DNA of 64,000 nt from G965276675 sp965276675 (GTDB taxonomy: Bacteria; Acidobacteriota; Terriglobia; Terriglobales; Acidobacteriaceae): positions 4,774,001-4,838,000 of the forward strand of contig OZ255624.1 in the NCBI GenBank assembly GCA_965276675.1, given 5' to 3'. How positions within the stretch are numbered: the stretch's first letter is position 1; each line of letters begins with the position of its first letter. The position numbers and the translations under genes are program-made. Positions 26,309 to 35,178 of this stretch are shown here, one piece after another. Under the pieces are notes generated by a model, which made no database searches, was not told the origin of the DNA, and saw only the letters and a list, made by a program, of their open reading frames with translations.

Positions 26309-26377
26309 AGTAATACATAGGATATTGCTCGATCCCTACCGCTTGGGTTTTCTGCTGTGGCATGCTAAGATTGTTCC

Positions 26378-26611
26378 ATGCCCACGGTCCTCCGCGTCGG
26401 CAGGCTGCGCTTCGTCGTGTATCTGAACGATCACCCGCCAGCCCATGTTCACGTCCTCGGGCCAGGCTGGGTCGTAGTGGTGAACCTGCAAGGCCCGGAA
26501 GTGCGTGAGGTCGTTGGCCCGTGCGCGCAGCGCGATGCCCGGCGAGTATTAGATTTGGCCGCTGAGCAACACGCGGCCCTGCTGGATGCTTGGAGGCGGT
26601 TCCATGGTTGA
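26378..26611 (+). CDS. DUF4160 domain protein
   Basis: The 77-aa protein matches the DUF4160 pattern: VLRVGRLRFVVYLNDHPPAHVHV, with the conserved NDHPPAHVHV segment, followed by a helical C-terminus. DUF4160 genes are very commonly paired with DUF2442 genes and are often suggested to be toxin-antitoxin-like modules, but biochemical proof is thin. Here the DUF2442 gene overlaps its end by 8 bp. Both lie within the inverted-repeat-bounded cassette. Confidence 0.88.
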   Translation: MPTVLRVGRLRFVVYLNDHPPAHVHVLGPGWVVVVNLQGPEVREVVGPCAQRDARRVLDLAAEQHAALLDAWRRFHG

Positions 26612-27023
26612 GTTGACGGATACACAGTTTGAAGCGGCTAAGAGACGCGGCGAGGCGCGCCTGCGCGGACCGCGCGCGGTGGCTGCGCGCTATGACGCTG
26701 GGCGCGGGCGTATCGTCATTGCCCTCTCCACGGGTGTCGAACTCGGGCTCGCGCCCCGTGACGTGGAGGGCTTGGCGGGTGCCTCAGTTGACGATCTTCG
26801 AGTAGTGGAGGTGAACGGCATGGGGCTCGGGATTCACTTTCCCCGGCTTGACGCTGATCTCTACGTGCCGGCGCTGCTGGAGGGTGTGCTTGGCTCCCGT
26901 CGTTGGATGGCGGCGCGACTAGGCGCTGCGGGCGGGCAGGCGCGCACCGTCGCCAAAGCGACAGCCGCACGCGAGAACGGCCGACGAGGCGGCCGGCCCA
27001 GTAAGGCCGTCACTGACGGGTAG
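26604..27023 (+). CDS. DUF2442 domain protein
   Basis: The 139-aa product contains a DUF2442 domain (residues about 25-90: ARYDAGRGRIVIALSTGVEL, then VDDLRVVEVNGMGLGIHFP and LDADLYVPALLEG), followed by a basic tail with ARENGRRGGRPSKA. The GRRGGRPSK element is an AT-hook-like DNA-binding tail frequent in such partners, so this member could be the antitoxin and repressor. ATG 26604 overlaps the DUF4160 stop, indicating coupled translation. Confidence 0.85.
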   Translation: MVELTDTQFEAAKRRGEARLRGPRAVAARYDAGRGRIVIALSTGVELGLAPRDVEGLAGASVDDLRVVEVNGMGLGIHFPRLDADLYVPALLEGVLGSRRWMAARLGAAGGQARTVAKATAARENGRRGGRPSKAVTDG

Positions 27024-27189
27024 ACAGCAGGCGCGCTGATGAAGGCTAAGTGTTGCAGGAATCCACCCATGTCGTCAGAGACCGTCGACCTGCCTGACCA
27101 GCTTGGCCTTGATCGTCAGCACTACCTGGCGGGCGATGTCGCTCAGTTCGATAGCAGGCGCATATGGGTTGCCTGTGTGTCATTCATGG

Positions 27190-27212
27190 GAATTCAAACT
27201 GACCCACTACCA
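27190..27212 (-). repeat. Right terminal inverted repeat
   Basis: Read on the minus strand it begins TGGTAGTGGGTCAGTTTGAA, matching the left copy at 26200. It ends just before the stop codon of the ABC permease gene. Confidence 0.7.
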
Positions 27213-27219
27213 CTTCGCC

Positions 27220-28059
27220 CTAAACCTTGATTCCGGTCATCGCGATCCCGCGTATGAAGAACCGCTGCAGGACCAGAAATAGCAGGATCAGCGGCAACGT
27301 TGCGACCGTCGCGCCGGCGAAGGTTTCGCCCCAGTTCGGCAACTGGCCCGGCGCCACCGACTGTGCAATCGCGAGTTGGATGACCTGATTTTCAGGTGAT
27401 TGCAGGATCACCAGCGGCCACAGGAAGCTGTTCCAGGAGAACAGGAAGGTGACCAGCGCCAGTGTCGCCAGAGCCGTACGGACATTGGGCAGGATTATGC
27501 TCCAGAAGATGCGGAAATGGCCCGCACCGTCGATGGTGGCGGCGTCGTCAAGCTCCTGCGGCAGTTCCTCGAATGCCTGGCGCAGCAGGAACAGGCCAAA
27601 CGGGCTGGCGATCCACGGGATGAACGCAGCGACCAAGGTGTCCTGCAGGCCAACACGGGCGACAACCTGATACAGCGGCACAACAAGCGACTCGATCGGC
27701 AGCAGGAATGTCATCAGGATGACGACGAACACGACGTTCCTGCCGGGAAAGCGTATGCGCGTCAGTCCGTAGGCAGCGAGCGCACACAGCATCAGTGTGC
27801 CGACCACCTGGCAGGCGGAGATGATGGCGGAATTCAGCAATGCCCGCCCGACACCACGTTGAGTAAACAAGTGAATCAGGTTGTCCAGCGTGGGATGAAG
27901 CGGAACGAAACTGCGCCAGCTCACCGGATTGATGTCCCGAAAGATGCTTGCCTGAGGTTTGAAGGAAGAGGCCACAATCCACGCATACGGCAACAGGAAG
28001 ACAACGACGATGACTGCAAGCACGGCAAGTGCGGCCGTGATGCGCAGGGCAGCACGCAC
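27220..28059 (-). CDS. Carbohydrate ABC transporter permease (MalG-like)
   Basis: This is a 279-aa inner-membrane permease with six hydrophobic segments. The EAA loop that contacts the ATPase is seen in ELPQELDDAATIDGAGHFRIFW (E..DDAA..DGA...IFW). The N-terminal helix is LRITAALAVLAVIVVVFLLPY. I chose GTG 28059, 2 bp beyond the stop of the upstream permease; longer versions run through that gene. The C-terminus (RFFIRGIAMTGIKV) looks complete. It is the last gene of the operon, where an ATPase gene would often follow; instead the inverted-repeat cassette begins. Confidence 0.92.
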   Translation of the reverse strand: MRAALRITAALAVLAVIVVVFLLPYAWIVASSFKPQASIFRDINPVSWRSFVPLHPTLDNLIHLFTQRGVGRALLNSAIISACQVVGTLMLCALAAYGLTRIRFPGRNVVFVVILMTFLLPIESLVVPLYQVVARVGLQDTLVAAFIPWIASPFGLFLLRQAFEELPQELDDAATIDGAGHFRIFWSIILPNVRTALATLALVTFLFSWNSFLWPLVILQSPENQVIQLAIAQSVAPGQLPNWGETFAGATVATLPLILLFLVLQRFFIRGIAMTGIKV

Positions 28060-28061
28060 GA

Positions 28062-28916
28062 CTAGTAGTTCCACTTCGTGCGAAGCAGCCTCATCTGCAC
28101 CAGGCTGATCGCCAGTACGATGAACATGAAGACAGTGGATACGGCCGATGCCAGTCCAGGCTGCTGAAGGCTGAAGGCGGTCTGGTAGATGTTGTAGACG
28201 GCGAAGTTGGTGGTGCCGTCGGGACCGCCGCTGGTCATGATCAGCGACGGCGCGAAAGACTGCAGGGCAAACACCGTCATAATCACCACAACAAACAGCG
28301 TCGTGCGTCCCAGCAGCGGCAGGACGACGTGGCGCAGGCGCTGCCATGCCGAAGCGCCATCCACCCGGGCGGCGTCCTCTAGCTCAGTCGGGATGCCCTG
28401 AAGGCCGGCCAGGAACAGAACGGTCGCGAAACCTAGCTGCTGCCAGACCGTGACGGCAACGACAGAGGGCAGCGCCTGCATCGGGCTGGTCAAAAACGCC
28501 ATCCGCGGCAGGCCAAGCTCGGTCAGCGTGCCATTGATCAGGCCATTGTCGGGATCAAGCAGGAAGGTCCACATCGTCGCAATGACCACCGCCGAGGTCA
28601 CCACAGGCAAGAACACCACCGTTCGCACAATCGCACGCATTGGAAGCCTGCCGTTCAGGTAGACCGCCAGCAGGAAGGACAGTGGAATGACCAGTGCGGT
28701 CGTACCGGCCGCAAAACTGAAGGTCACGACGAAGGACTGCACCGCGTCTGGATCGGTAAACAATTGATAATAGTTTTGCAGACCAACGAACACACGGTCA
28801 TCGGGATTCAGCAACTGATAGCTGTACAGGCTGTCGCGCAACATGCTTACGACCGGCAGATACTGGAAGACGGCCAGCAGCAGCAGGAATGGGCCGACGA
28901 ACATTGCGATCGTCAC
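28062..28916 (-). CDS. Sugar ABC transporter permease (MalF-like)
   Basis: This 284-aa protein is the partner permease. It has six membrane segments, starting IAMFVGPFLLLLAVFQYLPVV, and the EAA motif IPTELEDAARVDGASAWQRLRHV. The GTG at 28916 gives this length, but the reading frame is open upstream to the end of the binding-protein gene and would add a basic cytoplasmic stretch (RRRLQRS) typical of such permeases. The true start may therefore lie slightly earlier. It belongs to the operon nucleoside hydrolase, binding protein, two permeases. Confidence 0.92.
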   Translation of the reverse strand: MTIAMFVGPFLLLLAVFQYLPVVSMLRDSLYSYQLLNPDDRVFVGLQNYYQLFTDPDAVQSFVVTFSFAAGTTALVIPLSFLLAVYLNGRLPMRAIVRTVVFLPVVTSAVVIATMWTFLLDPDNGLINGTLTELGLPRMAFLTSPMQALPSVVAVTVWQQLGFATVLFLAGLQGIPTELEDAARVDGASAWQRLRHVVLPLLGRTTLFVVVIMTVFALQSFAPSLIMTSGGPDGTTNFAVYNIYQTAFSLQQPGLASAVSTVFMFIVLAISLVQMRLLRTKWNY

Positions 28917-28984
28917 GCTACGCTGCAGGCGCCGCCGCCACCGGGAAGCGCTTGCGCGGCGGCCAGGGCCGGTGAGGGGACGGT

Positions 28985-30286
28985 TCAGCGGCTGAGGATC
29001 GGCTGCAAGGTGCGTACAGCCGCATTCAACCGAGCCTTTGGGTCGGCACCATAGGCGATGTCACGCAGCGCATCAGTGACGATCTTGTCGTACTGCGCAA
29101 AGCGCGGAGAGGGTGGCCGCGGCTGACCCCACTCCATCAGCTCCTGATCGAAAATCGACAATGGGTACTGGCTCAGCGCGGGCAGCTTATCGCGAACGGA
29201 TTTCAGCACCGGCAGGATCTCCCCACTGCGGGCGTAGTCCAGTGCCGCGGATCCGCTGCTGACATCGATGACAAACTTTGCCGCCTCGGCCGGATGCTGG
29301 GTCTTGCTGCTGACGCCCAGCGTCACGCTCCCGGTGTGTACGATCGGTGTCCTGATGTGGGGCATAGGTGACACGCCCCACTTGAATCCCGGATCATGCC
29401 TGATCAGGCCAGCCATGAAATACGAGGTATCAAGCGTGAAGCAGGCCTTGCCGTCCTCGAACGCCGTGGGAATACCCGCCTTCGGCGTCACCTTCTCGAC
29501 GTTGAAAAGGCCGCGGTAGAAGGTGGCCCCGGCGATGGCCTCCGGCGTGTTCAGCCATCCTTCGGCGGTCTTGCCGTCGGGCGACAGCGCAAAGTACGTC
29601 TTGTAGGCGCTGCTTTCCTTCGGCGCGCTGGGATCGCCCTCGGTGCGAAGGAACAGCAGGTCGCGATAGACGAAGCCGGGCTGGCCCGTGCCGAAATGAC
29701 TTGGCGCCAGACCCCAGACGGTGACGCTCTCACCCTGTCCCTGCTGGCATTTCTTCATGGCATCGACAGCCTGGGCCCAGGTCCAGCCGTCTTTCAGCTC
29801 TTTCGGTGGATGGATGTTGAGCTTGTCCAGCAGTGTGGCGTTGTAGAACAACGCAAGCGTCGTTTGCTGCGTTCCAGGTGAGTAGAGCTTGCCAAGGTAA
29901 CTGTGCTCCATCAGCGATGCCTGTGTCACGTCGTCCTTGAAGCCGGGGGGCAGATACGGGTCGAGCGGCAACAGAACCCCAGCAGCGGCGTAGCTCGCTG
30001 TGTTGGGTCCATCGTAGCCCAGAATGTCCGGAGGATGGCCCGAAGCGGCGAGCACGCTGATCTTGTCGGCCAACTGACTGAACGGAACCTCGTTCACCTC
30101 AATGCTCACGCACGGATTGCTCGCTTCCCATTTGCTGACCACATCCGGCTGAGGCGGATTGTTGATTGAACGCAGCAGACGCAACGTGGTCTTGCCTTGG
30201 GGACAGGTCGAACTGCTCTCCGCCGCCAGGGCGTTCGCGCTTGCCAGCGTCAGCAGGGCAATCAGCAGCAGGATGGACTTTATCAC
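28985..30286 (-). CDS. ABC transporter extracellular solute-binding protein (sugar type)
   Basis: The 433-aa periplasmic binding protein has a signal peptide (MIKSILLLIALLTLASANALA) and a family 1 carbohydrate-binding-protein layout. TTLRLLRSINNPPQPDVVSKWEASNP begins the first lobe, then HPPDILGYDGPNTASYAAAGVLLPLDPYLP, LFYNATLLDKLNIHPPKELKDGWTWAQ and the CFTLDTSYFMAGLI region. Because the first gene of the operon is a nucleoside hydrolase, the ligand could be a nucleoside or a related glycoside; this is inference. Confidence 0.92.
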   Translation of the reverse strand: MIKSILLLIALLTLASANALAAESSSTCPQGKTTLRLLRSINNPPQPDVVSKWEASNPCVSIEVNEVPFSQLADKISVLAASGHPPDILGYDGPNTASYAAAGVLLPLDPYLPPGFKDDVTQASLMEHSYLGKLYSPGTQQTTLALFYNATLLDKLNIHPPKELKDGWTWAQAVDAMKKCQQGQGESVTVWGLAPSHFGTGQPGFVYRDLLFLRTEGDPSAPKESSAYKTYFALSPDGKTAEGWLNTPEAIAGATFYRGLFNVEKVTPKAGIPTAFEDGKACFTLDTSYFMAGLIRHDPGFKWGVSPMPHIRTPIVHTGSVTLGVSSKTQHPAEAAKFVIDVSSGSAALDYARSGEILPVLKSVRDKLPALSQYPLSIFDQELMEWGQPRPPSPRFAQYDKIVTDALRDIAYGADPKARLNAAVRTLQPILSR

Positions 30287-30307
30287 CGGCGCATCCTCAG
30301 GACCGTC

Positions 30308-31264
30308 TCAGGCGGCTGCGCCAGCAAACGTCTCCAGCAGCAAGGCGACGAATTTTTGCCGGTCGGCGTGGAACGCAAAATGGCAGTTCGGCGCATGGCC
30401 GCCGCGGCAATTGGTGTCCACCACGGTTCGCCCGGTCGTCAGCAGGCCCTGGGTTTCGACCGCGACATGCACGTGCTGCGTGGTAATGACCGAGGGATCC
30501 AGTAAGTAAGCCACACACAGGGCGTCATGCACCGGCGCGGCGTTTTTCTCCTTCATTGGTTGCGTTGCGTCATAGGCATTGATGCGGCGCGTGATGAAGC
30601 GTGATGCCGCGATGCCGGCTGGGGTGGCAAATGCCGCCATCTTTTCGCAAGCCTCTGTCGACACAAGCGCCTGATGCGTGGCATCCAGCGGCACCATCAC
30701 CAGCTTGCGGAAACCGGCGGCCAGCACTGATGCGGCTGCGTCGGCATCAGCCCAGATGTTGAACTCCGCCGATGGCGTTACATTGCCGTGGTGGTGCGCG
30801 CCGCCCATGATGACGACCTCTGGCACCCGCTCCACAAACTTGGGATCAAGTGCGACGGCGGCGGCGATGTTGGTCAGCGGGCCGGTCGGCACCAGGGTAA
30901 TCTCTTCCGTCGTCTCGCGGTAGGTCTCGATCAGGAACTCAACTGCCGCCCTGCGCTGTTTGGTACTTACGGCCTCGGGAATGTCGAGAGCCTGACCATG
31001 TATGCCTGATGGTATCGCACTGGCGCGCGGGATCGGAAAATCCGGCCGCACCAGCGGACGCGCCACGCCCTCGAACACGGGAATATCCGGGCGGCGGATA
31101 AAATCCAGTGTCCGCAGACTGTTGTCGGTGCAGTAGCGCACCTCGACATTGCCGTTCACCGTCGTTACGCCGATCAGATCAAGCTCCGGATGCAGGGCGG
31201 CCAGCATGATCGCGACAGCGTCGTCGGTTCCGGTGTCGACGTCCAGGATAAGCTTGCGGGGCAT
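30308..31264 (-). CDS. Inosine/uridine-preferring nucleoside hydrolase family protein
   Basis: This 318-aa enzyme hydrolyses N-glycosidic bonds of nucleosides. The calcium-binding motif DVDTGTDDAVAIML is at the N-terminus and the catalytic fold continues with ITLVPTGPLTNIAAAV and VVIMGGAHHHGNVTPSAEFNIWADADAA. The C-terminal active-site histidine region is PVHDALCVAYLLDP. I chose ATG 31264, 9 bases after GGAGG. No signal peptide is present, so it acts on imported substrate. It heads the operon for the ABC importer, suggesting nucleoside salvage. Confidence 0.93.
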   Translation of the reverse strand: MPRKLILDVDTGTDDAVAIMLAALHPELDLIGVTTVNGNVEVRYCTDNSLRTLDFIRRPDIPVFEGVARPLVRPDFPIPRASAIPSGIHGQALDIPEAVSTKQRRAAVEFLIETYRETTEEITLVPTGPLTNIAAAVALDPKFVERVPEVVIMGGAHHHGNVTPSAEFNIWADADAAASVLAAGFRKLVMVPLDATHQALVSTEACEKMAAFATPAGIAASRFITRRINAYDATQPMKEKNAAPVHDALCVAYLLDPSVITTQHVHVAVETQGLLTTGRTVVDTNCRGGHAPNCHFAFHADRQKFVALLLETFAGAAA

Positions 31265-31534
31265 GCGCAATGTCCTCCGGCTTCATGACGTGCTTGTCAG
31301 CGGCTTGTTGACCGCTCGTTCTCATCTGATCGATGCTATCACTCGCTGGTTCAGGCGCAACAGCGAGCGGCGGTGTTGGAAGATGGCATTATCTTCATGT
31401 TCAGGCAGACGGTTGTAGCGACGGCATGACGCCACCGATATCGCCAACTCGCCCGTTCCGTGCGAGATTGCATTCGACGGTTTGCCCCGGTCAATCCGGG
31501 GCGCCAAACATCTAGCAGTAGACTGGAAGAAAGC
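31265..31534. other. Divergent intergenic region
   Basis: This 270-base gap separates the nucleoside hydrolase operon from the GMC dehydrogenase genes and must hold both promoters. I see the GGAGG site of the hydrolase (31271-31276, minus) and GGAAGAAA before the dehydrogenase, but no clear operator. Confidence 0.4.
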
Positions 31535-33133
31535 ATGCTGGAGCGGGTTGATGTCGTGATCATCGGTGCCGGCGCCTCTGGGGGCGCCGTGGCCTGGAGC
31601 CTGGCCGAGACGAAGATGCGCATTGTCTGTCTGGAGCAGGGTGATTGGGTCAAGCCCACGGACTACCCAAGCAACGGCCGCGACAATGAAGCCCGACAGA
31701 TGGCCGCGTTCAGCGCCAGCCCCAATCGGCGCGCCTCAATCACGGACTATCCAATCAATGAGGACAACTCGCCGATCAAGGTGGTGAACTTCAACGGCGT
31801 CGGCGGCGGGACAATTTTGTACGCCGGGCACTATCCACGCTTTCATCCCTCGGACTTCCGGGTGCGATCCTTGGATGACGTGGCCGACGACTGGCCCATT
31901 GATTACGAGACGCTGGAGCCGTACTACGCGCAAAACGACCTGATCACCGGGGTATCCGGGCTGGCGGGTGATCCGGCCTATCCTCCGAAGCGGCCCGCGA
32001 TGCCGCCGCTGCCGCTGGGCAGGACCGGCGCCGCGTTGGCGCGCGGGCTGAACAAGCTTGGCTGGCATTGGTGGCCGTCGGACAGTGCCATCGCCTCGAC
32101 CGATTATGAGGGACGTGCAGGCTGCATCAATCTGGGCAATTGTGTGGGCGGCTGCGCGCAAGGGGCGAAGGCAAGCTCCGACATCACCTACTGGCCGCAG
32201 GCTGTTCGCGCGGGCGTTGAGCTGCGCACGCGCTGCCGCGTGCGGGAGATCACCACTGATCAGACCGGCATGGCGTCAGGGGTGGTTTACTATGATCCGG
32301 AGGGGACTGAGCAATTCCAGCCCGCCGAGGTCGTGATCCTGGCCTGTAATGGCATCGGCACGCCGCGGATCCTGCTCAACTCGGCATCGCCACGGTCTCC
32401 CGCCGGCCTGGCAAATTCAAGCGGCCTGGTCGGCAGGAATCTGATGTTCCACCCCTACGCGCAGATCTATGGTTATTTCGATGCGGCACTGGACGGCTAT
32501 CGCGGTCCGGGAAACTGCATATGGAGCAAGGAATTCTATGAGACCCAGGCCGCCCGCGGCTTCGTGCGGGGCTACACCTTCGAATTCAACCGCGGCCAGG
32601 GCCCGGTGCAGACGGCGATGACCGGCATCTCGACCGGCCGGATACCCTGGGGTGAGGGTCATCACGATGCCTACCGGAAGCTGTTCTGTCATCGCACAGG
32701 AATGATGGCGATCTGCGAAGACTTGCCAGAGGAACATAACACGGTCACGCTCGACCCTCTGCTGAAGGACAGCAGCGGCATACCCGCGCCCAGGATCGAC
32801 TACACCTTCAGCGAGAACAGCCGGAAGATGCTGGAACATGCCGTCTTACGGGGCACCGAAATCATGCGGGCTGCCGGGGCCCGCGAAATTGGCGTCGAGT
32901 CGCCGGTCATCACCGGCGGCTGGCACCTGATGGGCACCGCCCGCATGGGAAAGGACCCTGAGCGTTCGGTCGTCAATGAGTGGGGCCGCAGTCACGACGT
33001 GAAAAACCTTTTCATCGTCGACGGCAGCATCTTCGTGACCTCGGCCGGCGTGAACCCCACCTGCACGATCCAGGCGTTGGCGCTGTACATCGCCGACAAC
33101 ATCAAGCAGCGGCTGGCTACTTTGTTCGATTGA
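31535..33133 (+). CDS. GMC oxidoreductase, gluconate 2-dehydrogenase large-subunit type
   Basis: The 532-aa flavoprotein starts ERVDVVIIGAGASGGAVAWSL, the GxGxxG FAD-binding motif, with the adenine-binding glutamate in CLEQGDW. The NFNGVGGGTILYAG loop is the second GMC signature. The C-terminal domain carries the catalytic histidine in GGWHLMGTARMG and the final SAGVNPTCTIQALALY segment. It is typical of the large subunit of membrane-linked sugar/sugar-acid dehydrogenases, although no cytochrome c subunit follows and no signal peptide is seen. I chose ATG 31535, after GGAAGAAA. The small-subunit gene is 7 bp downstream. Confidence 0.92.
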   Translation: MLERVDVVIIGAGASGGAVAWSLAETKMRIVCLEQGDWVKPTDYPSNGRDNEARQMAAFSASPNRRASITDYPINEDNSPIKVVNFNGVGGGTILYAGHYPRFHPSDFRVRSLDDVADDWPIDYETLEPYYAQNDLITGVSGLAGDPAYPPKRPAMPPLPLGRTGAALARGLNKLGWHWWPSDSAIASTDYEGRAGCINLGNCVGGCAQGAKASSDITYWPQAVRAGVELRTRCRVREITTDQTGMASGVVYYDPEGTEQFQPAEVVILACNGIGTPRILLNSASPRSPAGLANSSGLVGRNLMFHPYAQIYGYFDAALDGYRGPGNCIWSKEFYETQAARGFVRGYTFEFNRGQGPVQTAMTGISTGRIPWGEGHHDAYRKLFCHRTGMMAICEDLPEEHNTVTLDPLLKDSSGIPAPRIDYTFSENSRKMLEHAVLRGTEIMRAAGAREIGVESPVITGGWHLMGTARMGKDPERSVVNEWGRSHDVKNLFIVDGSIFVTSAGVNPTCTIQALALYIADNIKQRLATLFD

Positions 33134-33140
33134 GGCAGTT

Positions 33141-33593
33141 ATGCGCAACCAAGATTCTGGCCTTACAGCCGATGAGACGCGATCCCTGCGCTGTGTCGCG
33201 GCGCTGATGATACCGGCCAGCGCGGCGCATGCCGTGCCGGGGGCGGATGATGAGACGATCTTTGCTGACATCATGAGCAGCATCGGGCGCGATACGGCAC
33301 TGGTGAAGCAGGCGCTGGAACAACTGGATCACGCGGCCGGCGGCGTCTTCGCCGATGCAACCCAGGAGCGGCGTCAGGTGGCGGCAAAGGAACTGCGTCT
33401 GGCCGGCGGTGCATCGCTGGCGGCTCTGACACGCGCGGTCGTGCAATGCTACTATCGCGACGATCGCGTCATGCGCTCCTTGGGGATGGAGGTCAGGCCA
33501 CCGTTTCCCAAGGGGTATGAGGTCGAACAGGGCGACTGGTCGTTGCTTGATCCCGTTCGCGCGCGCCCAGCGTTCTATCGCCGCACGCCTTAA
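33141..33593 (+). CDS. Gluconate 2-dehydrogenase subunit 3-like small protein
   Basis: This 150-aa protein resembles the small (gamma) subunit that accompanies GMC dehydrogenases. The N-terminal segment TRSLRCVAALMIPASAAH and PGADDETIFADIM are typical, and the C-terminal part (VVQCYYRDDRVMRSLGMEVR, PPFPKGYEVEQGDWSLLDPV) is conserved among homologues. Unlike many subunit 3 proteins, no Tat signal is present, matching the unsignalled large subunit. It probably stabilises the enzyme. Confidence 0.8.
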   Translation: MRNQDSGLTADETRSLRCVAALMIPASAAHAVPGADDETIFADIMSSIGRDTALVKQALEQLDHAAGGVFADATQERRQVAAKELRLAGGASLAALTRAVVQCYYRDDRVMRSLGMEVRPPFPKGYEVEQGDWSLLDPVRARPAFYRRTP

Positions 33594-33606
33594 ACTCGGT
33601 CTTGGC

Positions 33607-35178
33607 CTAGCGTCCCTCAGCCAGATCCCGCGCCAGCGCTTCAGGGCTGCGTTGTGTCGGCAAGCCATAACCGCCTGATCCGCCGGTTACGACTTCAATC
33701 ACATCCCCCCGCCGCAGCGTGCCCGATCCGTGATGCAGTGGCGCCGTCGCGTTGATCGACGCTCTGCCTCCGTCCAGGCCGCCAGCCAGTCCCCAAGGCG
33801 AGGAAAGTATCCGCGACCCGTCGACTCGCACGTGGCACTCATGGTCCGCGCGATAGACGCGCCGGATCGCCATGCCGCCGCGATAGCGGCCTGCCCCACC
33901 CGATCCATCGACCAGCTCGTAGCGTATCAAGGTCAGCGGATACTCCATTTCCAGTGCCTCCACCGGCAGGTTGGAGGTGTTGGTCATGTGCACATGGACA
34001 CCGTCCAGGCCGTCCTTGTTGAAACGCGCCCCCGACCCGCCGCCGATGGTTTCCAGATACACCCAAAGCCTGTTGTCATCCGGCTGATGCCCGGCGAACG
34101 TGATGGAAAAACATGCGCCGTTAGAGGCTGCCGTGACCTTGTCAGGCACCGCCGAAGCCAGTGCGCCGAAGATAAGGTCCACCACCCGCTGACACAGCGA
34201 CAGCCGCCCGTTCACCGCCGCGGGATGAATACAGGAAACGATCGTCCCCGCCGGCGCGGACACCGTGATCGGCCGGGCAAGCCCGGCATTTGGCAGGATG
34301 GTCGGATCGACAATGACCTTGACCGCATAGTACACCGTTGACAGCAGAGCGGTCAGCGTCATGTTCAACCCAGCGCGCACTTGCGGTGGTGCATCAAACT
34401 CCAGATGCATCGTGTCACCACGCACCGTAATGACACACGATAGATGCAGCTCGCCATCCACTTCGGGGCAATCGTATCGGTCCGCGAACCGGTAAACCCC
34501 GTCTGGAATCTTCGCGATGCCCGCCCGCATCTTGCGTTCCGCATAATCCAGCAAGGCTGATCCCGTGCTCAGCACTGTCGATGTCCCATACTTGGCACAC
34601 AGGCCCCGAAGCCGGTTCACCCCAAGACGGTTCGCCGCCATCTGCGCCCTGAAGTCGGAGACTCGCTCTCTGGGCACCTGGCAGTTCAGCAGGATCAGCG
34701 CCTGAACGTCCTGCTGCAGCACGCCCGCGCGATACAGCCGTATGGGCGGGATTCGCAGCCCCTCCTGATAGATGTGCGCGTGTCCCCTGTCGGCGAAGTC
34801 AGCATGGTGAGCGAGGTTGACCGCCCAGGCGATCATCCGGCCGTCGACAAACACCGGCTCCGCCAGGACGATGTCCGGCAGGTGCGTCCCGCCACCCTCA
34901 TAGGCATCGTTGCCGCAGAATACATCGCCAGGCTGCATCTCGCCGATCGGGTGGCGCCGCATGATGTGCGGAATCAGGTCCAGAAAACTTCCCAGATGCA
35001 TTGGGATATGTTCGGCCTGGCACAGCGTCCTGCCCTCCAGGTCGAACAACGCGGTCGAGCAGTCGCGGCGCTCCTTGATGTTGGTGGAATAGGATGCTCG
35101 TATTAGCGCCTCCCCCATCTCCTCTACGATCGATGACAACGCACTGCCGATGACCTCGACCGTAATGGGATCGATCAT
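33607..35178 (-). CDS. Hydantoinase B/oxoprolinase family protein
   Basis: This is a 523-aa HyuB-type subunit. The N-terminal MIDPITVEVIGSALSSIVEE, RRDCSTALFDLEGRTLCQAEHIPMHLGSF and GDVFCGNDAYEGGGTHLPDI segments carry the metal-binding Asp and His residues of the family. IGGGSGARFNKDGLDGVHVHMTNTSN and GGYGLPTQRSPEALARDL are conserved C-terminal elements. It begins inside the stop codon of the hydantoinase A gene (ATGA overlap), as expected for a tightly coupled A/B pair. These ATP-dependent enzymes open hydantoins, 5-oxoproline or related rings; the substrate is not evident. Confidence 0.93.
   Translation of the reverse strand: MIDPITVEVIGSALSSIVEEMGEALIRASYSTNIKERRDCSTALFDLEGRTLCQAEHIPMHLGSFLDLIPHIMRRHPIGEMQPGDVFCGNDAYEGGGTHLPDIVLAEPVFVDGRMIAWAVNLAHHADFADRGHAHIYQEGLRIPPIRLYRAGVLQQDVQALILLNCQVPRERVSDFRAQMAANRLGVNRLRGLCAKYGTSTVLSTGSALLDYAERKMRAGIAKIPDGVYRFADRYDCPEVDGELHLSCVITVRGDTMHLEFDAPPQVRAGLNMTLTALLSTVYYAVKVIVDPTILPNAGLARPITVSAPAGTIVSCIHPAAVNGRLSLCQRVVDLIFGALASAVPDKVTAASNGACFSITFAGHQPDDNRLWVYLETIGGGSGARFNKDGLDGVHVHMTNTSNLPVEALEMEYPLTLIRYELVDGSGGAGRYRGGMAIRRVYRADHECHVRVDGSRILSSPWGLAGGLDGGRASINATAPLHHGSGTLRRGDVIEVVTGGSGGYGLPTQRSPEALARDLAEGR

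Larger units (their letters stand above)
26200..27213. mobile_element. Inverted-repeat-bounded cassette carrying a DUF4160/DUF2442 pair
   Basis: The two ends carry the same sequence in opposite orientation: GGTAGTGGGTCATTTTGAAA on the left (from 26200) and GGTAGTGGGTCAGTTTGAAT on the right (read from 27211 leftward). The first 12 bases are identical and most of the next 10 agree. The interior, about 1.0 kb, holds two small genes and no transposase. The ends look like insertion-sequence termini. I read it as a non-autonomous or gutted element; its right end stops 7 bp short of the ABC permease stop codon. No clear target-site duplication is seen. Confidence 0.6.
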
